Part shown: positions 38,178-50,086 of the stretch, one piece after another
Numbering within the stretch: position 1 is the first letter of the stretch
Layout: each line of letters starts with the position of its first letter
Assembly: GCF_964355755.1 (NCBI RefSeq)
Contig: NC_092680.1
Coordinates: 20,065,001 to 20,129,000, forward strand
DNA: 64,000 nucleotides
Origin: Antedon mediterranea
Lineage: Eukaryota > Echinodermata > Crinoidea > Comatulida > Antedonidae
Direction: 5' to 3'
Translations under genes and position numbers: made by a program
Notes under the pieces: model-generated
What the model was told of the DNA's origin: nothing
The model's input: only the letters and a program-made list of their open reading frames with translations
The model's database searches: none

Positions 38178-40636
38178 CCGAACAAGCCAGACATACATTA
38201 ATCAATCAATCCTCTTGTGTACCGTATTCAAGTATATTAAAGATTAAAAATTGCTATCATATAACATATGGTGTATATTTATATAGTAAAGAGGTAAACT
38301 AAAATCAGTAATTTTACATGGAAAATATTATTTGATAACACAATTTTGTTCCTCATTGGTGTGATTTCAGAAGACGAGATTTATACAAATTTCTACAATA
38401 GAGGGTGACACTTTAGTTATGAAACAGTAATGTTAATAATGAGCCTGATAAGCAAGAGGGAATAATCATGCTAACCTTATACTATTTCTGTACCACTACC
38501 GCGCGCAGCTAGTTCTCAGTTTGTTTGCGCGTACCGTCTGCATGTTCATTCATGCGTATTAGGCCTAAGCCTATATCAAATCTAGATTTTGTAATTCTAA
38601 CAAAAAAGAGCAAAAACAAGATACAACAGTTCACTATACACTATTTTATATTACCTGAGGCTCTCACAAAAACACAATTGTAAATATTTATTTTACAAAA
38701 TAATATACCGGTAATAATATAATACAAAATAGACTATAGAATAAATGATATTATATTATACAGTGTTTAGTTCTGTACTGTCATACTCATCATTGATTTC
38801 TAACATGTGACTACAATACAATTTTTATATTCTTTTCTCACATTCTCGTTAGGCAGCACATAAACCGACCAAACACGCGGTCTTCTGATTGTTGTTTAAG
38901 TTATGAGCTAGCCTACTTCCGGTAATAATATAGTATATTCATACTTGTTCAACTGTAGATCACGGTAGTATATATTTATAATGCTAACTTTGATCGATGA
39001 TTCCTTGTGCAATACCTAATGTTTTCACTTTTTTTTAGTTTGTGTTTGTCTTTATCATCTGTATATTAGTTTGTATAGTTTTTTGAGCATCAAGAAAAAG
39101 AATTTTACTATTGTATTTCCAAAAGTGACAATAAATATATCTTGTCTGTATCTCGTGTCTCTGTGTAGATTTTTAAATTTCTTTTATCCAATTGTTAAAA
39201 GATTAGAGGATTAAACCAGGTCCCCATTGCAGGCCTATACTACTAGTAACATGAACCAATACATTATTTATAGGTCCATGCTAGTACTATCCTTCTCAAA
39301 ATAAAGTGTTTAATCAAAGACGCCCTCTTGACAGTGTTAGGCTGCCCTCAATAATACAATATCGTAACAAAAGATATCTACAATACTCTAAAAGGTAAAC
39401 ACATTATTCTTTGACACAGAAGAATGGTCTAATAAAACACTTGCTAGAACTAGGTCAAATGATTCCTTACAATACTAATCTGGTCTTCAAGAGATTGAAA
39501 CTGTACTATTTAATGTTGGTAGATCGATTAACAAACACCCGAAAGCACAACAATATGATATGAGGTGAGATGTACCAAAATCTCTACAATTTCAACATTA
39601 CTATATAGGCCTATATATTATAAAAACAATTTTAAAGCATTACCAGACAACAACAAATACTGATTGCGCAAAGGAGTGACAAAAGAGGTCAATATGTTCA
39701 AATTCAAAACAATACAAAAAAATTAATAATTCAAATAAAACAGGATGTTTGTACAGTTAGTTCACTACAATTCAAGATCAAATTGTATATACCATTATAA
39801 CGTTACTTATCTTAACTATGCTTAGCAACTAATAGTGCATCGAAATAGAAATAGTAGGTGTAATATAATCTTCACTGAACTAGATAAATTTATAAGGAAA
39901 TAAAATATCGGTAAACATTTCTATATACTTTGATATTTCCTTTTATTGGTCGTTGGCTTTCTTTCTTTGAAAATCATTAAAGTGCATGTATATTGGAATG
40001 AAGCCATGCGTAACTAATGTCTGAAAACAAAACAATACATTTAGTATTTATAAAATCGTTTCCTTTTCCTGATACAGTTGAACTTTTAAGCAGTCTTTTA
40101 TGTTGAAGCTTTAATGCATATTCACGGTATGACAGCTCTTTAGAAAACAAACACTAAATGAAGTATTTTTCCTATCGTTTCCTTATCCAAAAAATAGAAT
40201 AATTTTGTATGATGTATATTTTACGATTATGCTTACACATGTTGCAAATAATATGGAAATGTTTGTATGGTGTAGGAATAAATTAATTTTAAATCATTTC
40301 AGTAACCGGTAGCCTATAAAACAAATACATTATAATGAGTGAAGTAAAACAAACAAATAAACAAACATAACAATTTAACAACATCAAAACAGCTGCTAAT
40401 TTATAGTAGCATACTACCATAATATTTTGTGAAACAGTGTGCCTAAATTAGATACAGTAAGTCTTATTTAAATTCTTATTTGAAGTACTCGACATTTAAT
40501 ACTTTAGGTTATTTTGGTCTGTATTAGAGATAATGATCAATGATTATTAGGAGTGCAATATAATAATATAACATAATATCGTTTATAATAATATAGTATG
40601 TATAAATATATACAAAACAATATATTTACTTCTTCA
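38178..40636. other. Intergenic region between the DH-PH-SH3 cluster and the lectin receptor cluster
   Basis: The 3' ends of gene C (plus) and gene D (minus) converge here. An ATTAAA signal at about 38238 could serve gene C. The rest is AT-rich with no exon, domain or obvious mobile element. Confidence 0.55.
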
Positions 40637-43600
40637 TCATTGCTCATCAGATTTATTCTGCCGATTACGTTTCTTTGACATATCTGGCTTGGAATATATG
40701 TCTTCCATTTTAGATGTATCGCTCTGTTCAATGGGTTTTATCAATGATGAATCAGCTTGAACATCATCAGTAGTTTCAGTTGGACTATTCTCATAAGTCG
40801 ACAGTAACGTGTTGTTTTCAATATCAATCTTCTCGTATTCATTATTCTTAATTACATTTAGTTCTGGTTCATCTACTGGGTCTATCTTCACGTCGTTAGA
40901 AGGAGCAACGTCAGAGGCTTTGTGGGATAACACATCATCCAGATCAACCACTTCATAGTCAGGATTTCTTCTCAACTCGTTGACATCATCAGTATTAGAA
41001 TTAGTAACAAGTTCCTGTCCATCATTACCTTCTGAAGCCAGGTTTGACATGATGACGTCAGTGGGTGAACTCAGTGGTGCAATTGTATCATTCTTAGATG
41101 TATTATCAGAATTTTTAATTTGACTTTTACTTTTTTTCGACATATCTGGCTTTGCATATAATTCTTCTACATGCTGAACTTTTTCACTATCGTCGACATC
41201 TGGAGGTGAACTTTTTTTCGACATATCTGGCTTTGCATATAATTCTTCTACATTCTGAACTTTTTTACTATCGTCGATATTTGGAGGTGAACTGCCAGTA
41301 CACATTTTATCATCTTTGTCTGTGCCAGGACTTTCTTCAACAAAATCAATTTTGTTTGTCATACTAGTGTTAGTTTTAGTGACATAATTAATCCCTGATT
41401 CACCAGAACCTATTGGTTTACCGAAAGTCGTAAAATTCGAAGAAATATCGCACGGTTGATCAACCACAGCATAATCAGATTCAACCGTATAACTACCGTA
41501 TACCGGATTTTCTACTTCCCCTTCATTGCAATCATCTGACGTAGGCCCAGAAAGCAATCTGATCTTGTCTCCTGGGCCTACGCCTTCATAAGTTGGGTTT
41601 GCTTCAGACAGGCTGCTTGATACACGTGAAGAATTATTTTCACTTTCATGTTTAGTGTTAATGCTTTTCTGTTCGGGGATGTCATTATCTTTGATACTGC
41701 CTTTGTTAGAGTCAGTGTCAGATCCGTTAGGCGAAGAACCTTTCCATAATTTGGAAGTCATAGATGTGCTCATTTCATAATCTGGGTTTGCTTTAGTTTC
41801 TTTTCTGCAAATCAATCGACCATGACACCTAAAAAATAAACACACCACCATATCATAATTGTGATTTAATTAGTTCGTAAGCATGACATTTATTGACATT
41901 ATTTCAAACTTTTTAGGCCCTTACTTATTTTAGGTCTGTGCATTTATTTATCTCGTAAACCCCCGCATTTTGGATTAGTAAGTGACTATAGTGCCCCCGA
42001 GTACTCCGTTGTACAATTTTAACTGTAAAATTATGTAGGTACATCCGGGTAAAACAATGGTTGTAAAAGAAAGTACAATAGAAAAGGTGACGAACCTGTA
42101 CAATATGAGTATCAAGATGACAATGATAAGAAAAGCTGAGACAGAAGGAAGAACAATCTCTATCAAATCTGAAAAAAATATATATATATATAATTTTATG
42201 TTACAGAGACTCAACCACAATAAAACAACCATTTCCGATATTCAATGTCAGTCAATCAATTCATATTTATCATCAATATCATCATCATAGGTTATGTCAT
42301 CCACTGCTATTTTTTAATCATATATTAATTCGATGAAATATCGATGATTAATGGATCAGTAAAACTTTGTTTTGGTGTTATGAATCCTGTATTACTAAAT
42401 TAAATGATATACTGAAAAGCACATTATTCAATACTAAGTATATATAAGATTATAAGTTTTATTCCAATTATTGATCTTTCACAACTTGCAATATGTAAAA
42501 TTACCTGTAGGCCTACTTTCGCCTGGTTCTTCTTTCTCACTTGTTGTAATGGTGTTACTTGTTATATCTTTTCTAATGCTAATCTTGGGAACAGTTGTGA
42601 GGCCGTTAGTAGTTATATCAGAATGCGTAGATGTATCCACAACAGTTGACGGCATTTTAGAGGTTGCTGTAGAATGATTTAGAAATATATCAAATAAAGC
42701 TACTGCGTTACTACAAAACTATGTTTATTGATTTGTTAGTTTTATGTTGAAATATCAAACATATCGAACAACTTACTCAACTTACTTGTCAAATTGATTG
42801 TAGTTGACTCGGTAGGTACGTTATTTGTTACAGCATCACTGATGGTTACATTATGTGTAGAAAGTTGTGGTGTGAGTCCATTAGTCGTACCAGAATTCAT
42901 AGTAGTCCCTAGACCAGTCGATGATATCTGAGTTACGGTGGCTGTAGATAAAAAATGAAAAACTTAAATAAACCCCTAAATCATTTAAATTCAACAATTT
43001 GGTTTAATGTATTATGTTTGTTAATGTATATACCGTAGGCCTACTATAAACAACATCATCATCAACTATTATTTTCTCATTCCACGCTCGTCAAGTCTGT
43101 ATAGAGTTTTACCGCTTTGATAGAATCACTGATTCTATTCTATTCTATACAGGTTTTTATATGGCGCCCTACAAAGAACAGAGCGACTAAAAATACTTAG
43201 TAATTAATTAAAAAGAAAAGTTTTAAGTTGACGTTTAAATAGAGATGATGGTCTCACAAAGTGTGGGTCCAACAGATGTGAGTACCGTAGTCGTGTCAGG
43301 ATTCAAAATTATCGGCCAAACAGTGGAGTGGTTTGCTAATTTATGAAATTGTAAAATTTCGTTACTGATTTGTGGGTCATTTATTATTTAAATGTTATCA
43401 AACGCACTATAAAATTGAAAATCGTATTCTATAATATTAAATAATAATTCTATAATCATACTTACAAAATGTCGAATAATTTTCATTCACTAAGGCAGTG
43501 GGCGTTATAGTATTACTTGTTACATTATCAGCGGTGGTGGTATTAATCAAAGATGTCAATTGGTTATAAGTCGTAGCCTCGGGATGCTCAGTTGGATCCA

Positions 43601-44478
43601 CAGTTGTTGAATATGTTTGAGGAGTTGCTATAAAACAAGTCAATGACTATCAATCTGCAAGCTTTAATTCCAAATGTACCATCTTGTATTCAAAACGCAA
43701 TGTTTTAGATTTAAAATGACAACGGAAAGTTTGTGTACTTATTTCACTTTCTATTCATTAATATATCCCTATTATGAAAATTATTTAGGCCAATATATAC
43801 TTCTGATAGAGTTTAGAACGCTAAATTGCCTTTGTTATAGAATCAAAAATATTTTACTTACTTGGTATTACTTTCTCACATATATACCCATACCCATTGC
43901 TGTCGTCCCAGTTTCCAAACAACCCATCACATTCGTAGTCATTCCACATTCTAACAGAGGTAGAAATATAACCAATTGCACATTGGTTGTCTCCTACATT
44001 AGGTTCTCCAGATCCCCAGTATAAATACTCAACAGTCTCTCCAGATGTCCAGTTCCAGCTGGATGCCATCGTTCTATCTGATCCACTCTCACGTGATAAC
44101 CCAATTGCATATGCTCCATTTGTACAGTTTTCCTGCAGGATACCCAATATAGCATTGTTTTCTTCTTCAGTGTTTATACTCACAAGATTATAACCGTCAT
44201 CACACAATCTTTTAAGTTCATTCCAAGTTTTGAATTCGCTGAAGTGTGTCACAATTACAAACGTTGCTTTATAGTTTGACGATCCAATAGAAAATTCTGC
44301 ACAAGCTATCGGTAAGACAAATGCAGTGAGAAGAACAGTTGTCTTTTATCAGAATTATTATTCACTAATTTGTTTTAAAATAATTAATCTAATTGTGAAA
44401 AAATGTGTTAATTTATACTGTACCTTCGCAATTTACTGCGATAGAGATATGTACTATTATGAAGATCGAAAGAAACAT
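40637..44478 (-). CDS. C-type lectin transmembrane receptor with long tyrosine-rich tail, gene D
   Basis: Exons: 44478-44424 (signal peptide MFLSIFIIVHISIAVNC), 44305-43862 (lectin domain), three Ser/Thr-rich stalk exons near 43627-43466, 42942-42786 and 42667-42507, 42168-42096 (transmembrane VSAFLIIVILILILYR) and 41828-40637 (about 400-residue cytoplasmic tail). The lectin domain has WNW, YAIGLSRES, EPN and WND motifs and the expected cysteines. EPN plus WND are calcium-site-2 residues of mannose-type lectins, so calcium-dependent mannose-like binding is a fair prediction. The tail has NPxY motifs (NPDYEM, NPTYEG, NPVYGS, NPDYEV), SDYAVV (fits the ITIM pattern S-x-Y-x-x-V), and the module ELYAKPDMSKK twice plus DIYSKPDMSKK. 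It is likely a surface pattern-recognition or uptake receptor signalling through phosphotyrosine; that role is inference. Confidence 0.85.
41131..41292 (-). repeat. 81-bp tandem duplication within the coding tail of gene D
   Basis: Two near-identical 81-bp units (27 codons) encode ELYAKPDMSKK followed by SPPDVDD/EKVQHVE-type linkers. The duplication is in frame and doubles a tyrosine site. Confidence 0.85.
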
Positions 44479-45968
44479 TTTACAACCCAGTCGTATATAA
44501 CTCGTACAAGGAAATAAGACTCATATATATATAATATTGTATCGTGATTAAGGTGGCGCTTTTAAAGCAAACAAGGATGTAGGTATAGGTGTTAAAAATA
44601 ATCTTTTTATTCAAGTCATGGTTTCTATTTTACAGCATCACGATTCAGAAAATAGAGAAGGAACTAATTATAGCCATATTTAAAACTTGTTCAATCATTG
44701 TTTTAATAAATGAAATCGTAATAGTAGGGCCTATGGTCTAATTATAAGTCTCCATGAACTATAGGCTTCAGGAAAGGGTCGTTTTCTGTAATATTTATTA
44801 TTAGTCATTCTATTACAATACAATAACATCAATAAGAAAGAATGTCAATACACTGAAATATAAACTACTGTCTACTGAAACATAATAATTTCGAAATGCA
44901 ATGCACAACTAAATTGACTACATTTATAAAAGGACAACCGTACATCTTTAGATAGTAAAACTATCCCGTATGACGTGTACAGACATGATACATTCCAGCG
45001 CTGTTCACAGCAGTTGTATCACAGATATAATGGAAACCAAAATAATAACAAAACAGGAAACTCTAACCTCTTGTATAGAATCCCCGCAAAAAAACAAAAG
45101 AATTTGTAGACAATAAAATTCATTGAACCACCTTATCCGAGATATTACCGCTAGATAACATACAGTTACAACTAGAATCAACATAATAAATACAACAATA
45201 AACGTACGATACGAGAACCAGTTATTGAAATATTTAAAGGTGAACATATAAAAAAATAAAAATACCAAAAATATATAGATATTTACAGTAGACATTAGAA
45301 AAATCATCTATTCACAAATAAATACTGATAATTAAGATTACTATTTATAGTTAAAGTATAACAAGGAACATCACATCTTTTATTGTGAGTGATTTCACTG
45401 TCATTACATTACTATTCAAGGTTTGTGTATAAAATATTTCAGGTTAACGTTTGATTACATGTGCTATTTTGTTACTCCTCTGTGTAAAAGTATATCTAAC
45501 AATCTACTGTTGGCTAATATGTACCCATTCGTATAAAAGGTATAACGCATCTTGTTTCGTGCGTTTCTGTTTAAATACAACCACGTTGATATATGTTACA
45601 ATATTATATATAATGAAAATGCTATCCATGTCAAATATTATAAATAACCTCTAATTATTTTGTATAGGTCTAATATAAGTATCCAATAGTCTATGAACGT
45701 CAACCACACAGCAGAAGTGGTTTAAATCATTGTCGATGATCTTGTTAATTTAATGAACTTGTTTATCTTGCTCATGTATGTTCGCGTAAAGGCCTTTTTA
45801 CACAGACGAGCGGTAATGGCAAGTGGAAAACCGCGTAGCTTGTCCTACGTAGACTCTGTATCTATCCACAGTGGAAACAACCCATCCATTCCGCCTTGTG
45901 TGTTGTTACCGTTACCGCTCGTCTGTGTAAATTGGCCTTTAGAAACATTGACGTCTGCAGCCTTGTGA
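44479..45968. other. Intergenic region between genes E and D
   Basis: AT-rich sequence that should include the promoter of gene D close to 44479. The hydrophobic minus-strand open frame at 45005-45307 looks like a by-product of base composition. One small inverted-repeat element lies at 45788-45944. Confidence 0.5.
45788..45944. mobile_element. ~155-bp MITE with ~30-bp inverted ends
   Basis: The left end AAAGGCCTTTTTACACAGAC pairs with the right end, which reversed reads AAAGGCCAATTTACACAGAC; both continue GAGCGGTAA. Both ends are bounded by TA. The small size, inverted repeats and absence of coding capacity fit a MITE; a TA target site would suggest a Tc1/mariner-type origin, but the palindromic border leaves that open. 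Confidence 0.65.
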
Positions 45969-48900
45969 TTACACACCCTCAAGATCAACCACCTCATAAT
46001 CGAGGTTCCTTCTGAACCTGTTGACATCACCAGTATTATGATTATTATTAATCATATCCTGCCCGTTTTTAACTTCTGCTGTAGTGTTAGGCGTGATGAC
46101 GTCAGTGGCTGATGAAACAGTATCGTTCTTTCTGATATTTGATGGTATTTTATTATTAGAATGCTTCATTTTACTTTTAGCCTTTTTCGACATGTCTGGT
46201 CTTGCATATAAGTCTTCTAAATGTTTAACTTCATTATCACACATATTTGGAGAATCATCATGATTCGAGGTACCAGTACAAGTTTCTATACACTGAGATG
46301 CATTGTCATCTGTTTTTGTTTTTGAGACACGGCTTACTGGTTTACCCAATTCATCAGACCTAACATGGGCATTACTTGGTTGATCAACCGCGCCTGCTTT
46401 AATTGTTACAGTAGTGTATACTGGATTGTCTACTTCTCCCTCGCATTCAGTTCCATGTGGTATCTCAGTATAAAGTAATCCCATATCGTCTTCTTGATTA
46501 TAAATTGCATAATTAGGCTTGTCTTCAGACTCTGTATCTAGTACACGTAATGTAGACGATTGGTTATTTTTTTTTTCAATTTTAGTTTCGTATTTATGTT
46601 CCTTCTTTCTGTCAGAAGATTCGTTAAAGGATGATTCTATCGGTGATGTGCTGGTCATCACGACTTCGTCAATTTTGTGTTCTGGGTGTTTCTGTGTTCT
46701 TTTAGTGCAACACAATCGGTTATAACAACTAAAAAACATAAAGATAAAGAAAAACTAAATATGAAATGTATATGGTTCATCTGTGATTTGACATTCAATT
46801 TTAATATACTGTAATATTCGATTATAGAGTCCATAGTATATTATACAATCATTATAAAAAAACACAACATTTACATACTATGTATAGTTTACGAAAAAAT
46901 TGGCATTTAGATTTTGATACGATAGTTGTTAAATTAATCTTGTGTTTGTTTAAATTGAATTGAAAAATATAAATAGAGTGGGCCTTTTTATTCACTTGTA
47001 ACTAGTTTGGGTAATACATTACAATTATGTATCGCACTACATACGATAAATAAAAAAAACAGTTAGAGTCAGACCTCATTGAACGTGTCATAATCATTAG
47101 CTCATCATGCTTCGATTTGTACAAGCTTTAAGGAAACATTTAGTTATGATGACGTAATACTGTATAATATAATCGCCTACGTACCTATATATGATTATGA
47201 AGACACCAATAACAAAGAGAGTTGAAACTACTGATACCACAATCCAAATTAATTCTTTAAAAAAACATTCATGTCTAAATTTATTATTATGTTGTGACTG
47301 AAACTCATTCACTACGATTCTTTGTCAGCAGCTTAGTAGGATGTGTATGTCACACAGAAAGTCTACTGTTGAGAATTAGGTAGGCATTTAGTTAGTATGC
47401 TTGTTTTGTATGTTTGTTTAGTATAGTCAGTCAACATAGTCATGTTTTCGATTTTAATAAGTCGGCATAATGTTGTCCACATTATTGTTTAGTGTATAAC
47501 TGTATCCATACAATGCATGCATTTATTACTCGTTCAATACGCATTTCTCTACGTTTCTGGTAGTGTTAATTTTATCGTTTATAATATAACAAAAACAATA
47601 ATAATATTAATGATAATGATAATAATCATCTACAACTTACTAAATTCTGATTCCTGCTCAGGATTTATAGTAATTGTATCACTAAGTGCAGTACGTATGC
47701 CTATCGATGTCAGTTGGTTCATATGGTTAGTCGTAGCACCAGTGTGCACAGTTGTGTCCGCAGTCAAAGATACTACAAAGTATAATAAAAAGATAGTATT
47801 TTAGTAAAGTTAATATTTGTATATTGTTTTAATTTTTAAATAGGCCAATAAGAATCTCACATAACATAACATTTTCAGTATTAATTAATTTAAAGAATTC
47901 TAGCTGGAATAATAATAATATGATTTTTCTTGATTTGGATACGAATGTCTAGTTATGTAAACCACAAAAGTCGGAATTTATGGTCTATTTATACTTTTTG
48001 CTAGTATTCTACTGACATATTATTGATTTTTCACAAACATATCCATACCCATTACTGCCTCTCCAGCTTCCAAACTTGTCCGAACATTACCAGTCTCTCC
48101 ACCAACCATTGTCAGAGGTTGTCATATAACCAAATGAACATTCTTCTACATTCGGTTCACCAGATGCCCAGTATAAATACTCAACAGTCTCTCCAGATAA
48201 TACTAATGATAATGATAATAATCATCTACAACTTACTAAATTCTGATTCCTGCTCAGGATGTATAGTAATGGTATCACTAAGTGCAGTACGTATGCCTAT
48301 CGATGTCAGTTGGTTCAATTGGTTAGTCGTAGCACCAGTGTGCACAGTTGTGTCCGCAGTCAAAGATACTACAAAGTATAATAAAAAGATAGTATTTTAG
48401 TAAAGTTAATATTTGTATATTGTTTTAATTTTTAAATAGGCCAATAAGAATCTCACATAACATAACATTTTCAGTATTAATTAATTTAAAGAATTCTTGC
48501 TGGAATAATAATAATATGATTTTTCTTGATTTGGATACGAATGTCTAGTTATGTAAACCACAAAAGTCGGAATTTATGGTCTATTTATACTTTTTGCTAG
48601 TATTCTACTCACATATTATTGATTTTTCACAAACATATCCATACCCATTACTGCCTCTCCAGCTTCCAAACTTGTCCGAACATTTCCAGTCTCTCCACCA
48701 ACCATTGTCAGAGGTTGTCATATAACCAAATGAACATTCTTCTACATTCGGTTCACCAGATGCCCAGTATAAATACTCAACAGTTTCTCCAGATTCCCAG
48801 TTCCAGCTGGATGCCATCGTTCTATCTGATCCACTCTCACGTGATAACCCAATGGCATACGCTCCATTCGGGCAGTTATCCCGAAGGATAACAAATAATG

Positions 48901-49381
48901 CACTGTTTTCTTCTCCGCTGTTTATACTCACAAGTTGGTAGCCGCCATCACACTTTTCTTTAATGTCAATCCATGTTTTTAAATTTGCATACGTAGTTTC
49001 TGGTACAAAGGTAGCTTTGTAATTTGATGAGCCATAATTAAAAGATGCACAATCTACTGTGTAAAATAAAGAAAACCATTAGGTGAAACACAAACAAAGC
49101 AACCTTTTAGTAAATTTTTACTCAAACATTTACCGACAATAAACTATTATGGTTCCAATTCTAAATAAAGTAGAACACATTTCAACGTAGACAAGCTAAC
49201 AATGTAGGTATAAGACCTAGAAAAAAAGTTAGCGTATAGGGCCTACGTAATCAATTGTTTTGCATTTCTATTAATATAATGGGGTACTGTATTACCAAAA
49301 TTGATACTAACTTTTGGCCTTACCTTCACAATTAACAATAATGGCATTTATACAAAATATTAACCAGATCAGAATAAACAT
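45969..49381 (-). CDS. C-type lectin transmembrane receptor with tyrosine-rich tail, gene E
   Basis: Exons: 49381-49324 (signal peptide MFILIWLILCINAIIVNC), 49053-48613 (lectin domain), 48368-48237 and 47772-47641 (two copies of a 132-nt stalk exon, phase 1-1), 47258-47185 (transmembrane IVVSVVSTLFVIGVFIIIYR) and about 46729-45969 (cytoplasmic tail). The lectin domain keeps EPN (ASGEPNVEEC) but has WRD where gene D has WND, so calcium-site ligands are altered. The tail is clearly homologous to that of D (GEVDNPVYTT, EDLYARPDMSKKAKSKMK, RRNLDYEVVDLEGV) but stops there, about 90 residues earlier. NLDY replaces NPDY. Either or both stalk exons can be spliced in without a frame change. A half lectin exon lies between them (see separate entry). 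Confidence 0.83.
47608..48794. repeat. Tandem duplication, period 596 bp, within gene E
   Basis: 47608-48198 and 48204-48794 match almost base for base. Each copy holds the stalk exon, the intron and the 3' half of the lectin exon. The near-identity of intron and exon alike shows the duplication is recent. Confidence 0.9.
48017..48198 (-). pseudogene. Truncated lectin-exon copy in gene E
   Basis: This is the 3' half of the lectin exon, left by the 596-bp duplication. The frame has a stop (TGG TAA TGT where the parent has TGG AAA TGT), the donor is GTCAGT instead of GTGAGT, and the upstream half with its acceptor is missing. It cannot be spliced as an exon. Confidence 0.85.
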
Positions 49382-50086
49382 ATTGTGCAGACCTGAAACA
49401 CATGAGATACGGATACGAATGCGTGCCTACCTACTGCACACGTACGGAAATAGATTTAAACATAGCTTTTATTTGCTGTTAGAGGGCGCCTCTAAAATAC
49501 TCTTCTGTTACTATTATTAACAAATGACGTTTCCTAAGTTAACATAAACAAATTACAATTGTGAATTCTAGTAATACAATATCATAGAGTTTATTGCTCA
49601 TTTGGTATTCTACAAAACAAAATCATACAATAGAAAGATATGTTTCGAATAGAGGGCGGTAGTTAACATTAGATTGTAACATTGATTGAACTATTCATAC
49701 ACCGACTTTCAATCACTATTATATTATGCGTGTATTATATTATTGTATTGTAATTGATTACAATAGAAGACAATTGAAACTTCTTTACTACTACTGTAAT
49801 ACTAATAAACTCACGAAGAATGAAATTAATTGGTAAAGACTCAAGGTGGAGATTAAAGGTGGAAAGATGTAATGGTACCGTACAAAGAAATGTATACAGT
49901 ACAGTATATTAATTATACATATTTACATACTAGTGCTTTTGTGTTAAATACATTGTTTAAATGTGTAATATTCCACTAATGATTTATATAAGCTACAGTG
50001 TCTAATCGAGAAAGAGTAATTTAACTTTTCTCGGCTTTAATACATTTATGTGATAGTTGTTTTGAAGTAACTAAGCATTTCTATAA
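49382..50086. other. Intergenic region between genes G and E
   Basis: AT-rich sequence, presumably with the gene E promoter at its left and the gene G 3' UTR at its right. I see no gene or repeat. Confidence 0.5.

Noticed and set aside
41152-41367. Plus-strand frame with internal repeats (HIILLHxELF)
   Set aside because: It is the antisense of the 81-bp coding duplication in the tail of gene D.
45005-45307. Hydrophobic 100-residue minus-strand frame that looks like a membrane protein
   Set aside because: It lies in AT-rich intergenic DNA; Ile/Phe/Leu/Tyr-rich frames are expected there, and no splice sites or homologous copy support it.
47517-48400. Plus-strand frames of 95 and 125 residues
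   Set aside because: They are antisense shadows of the duplicated stalk and lectin exons of gene E; the repetition comes from the 596-bp duplication.
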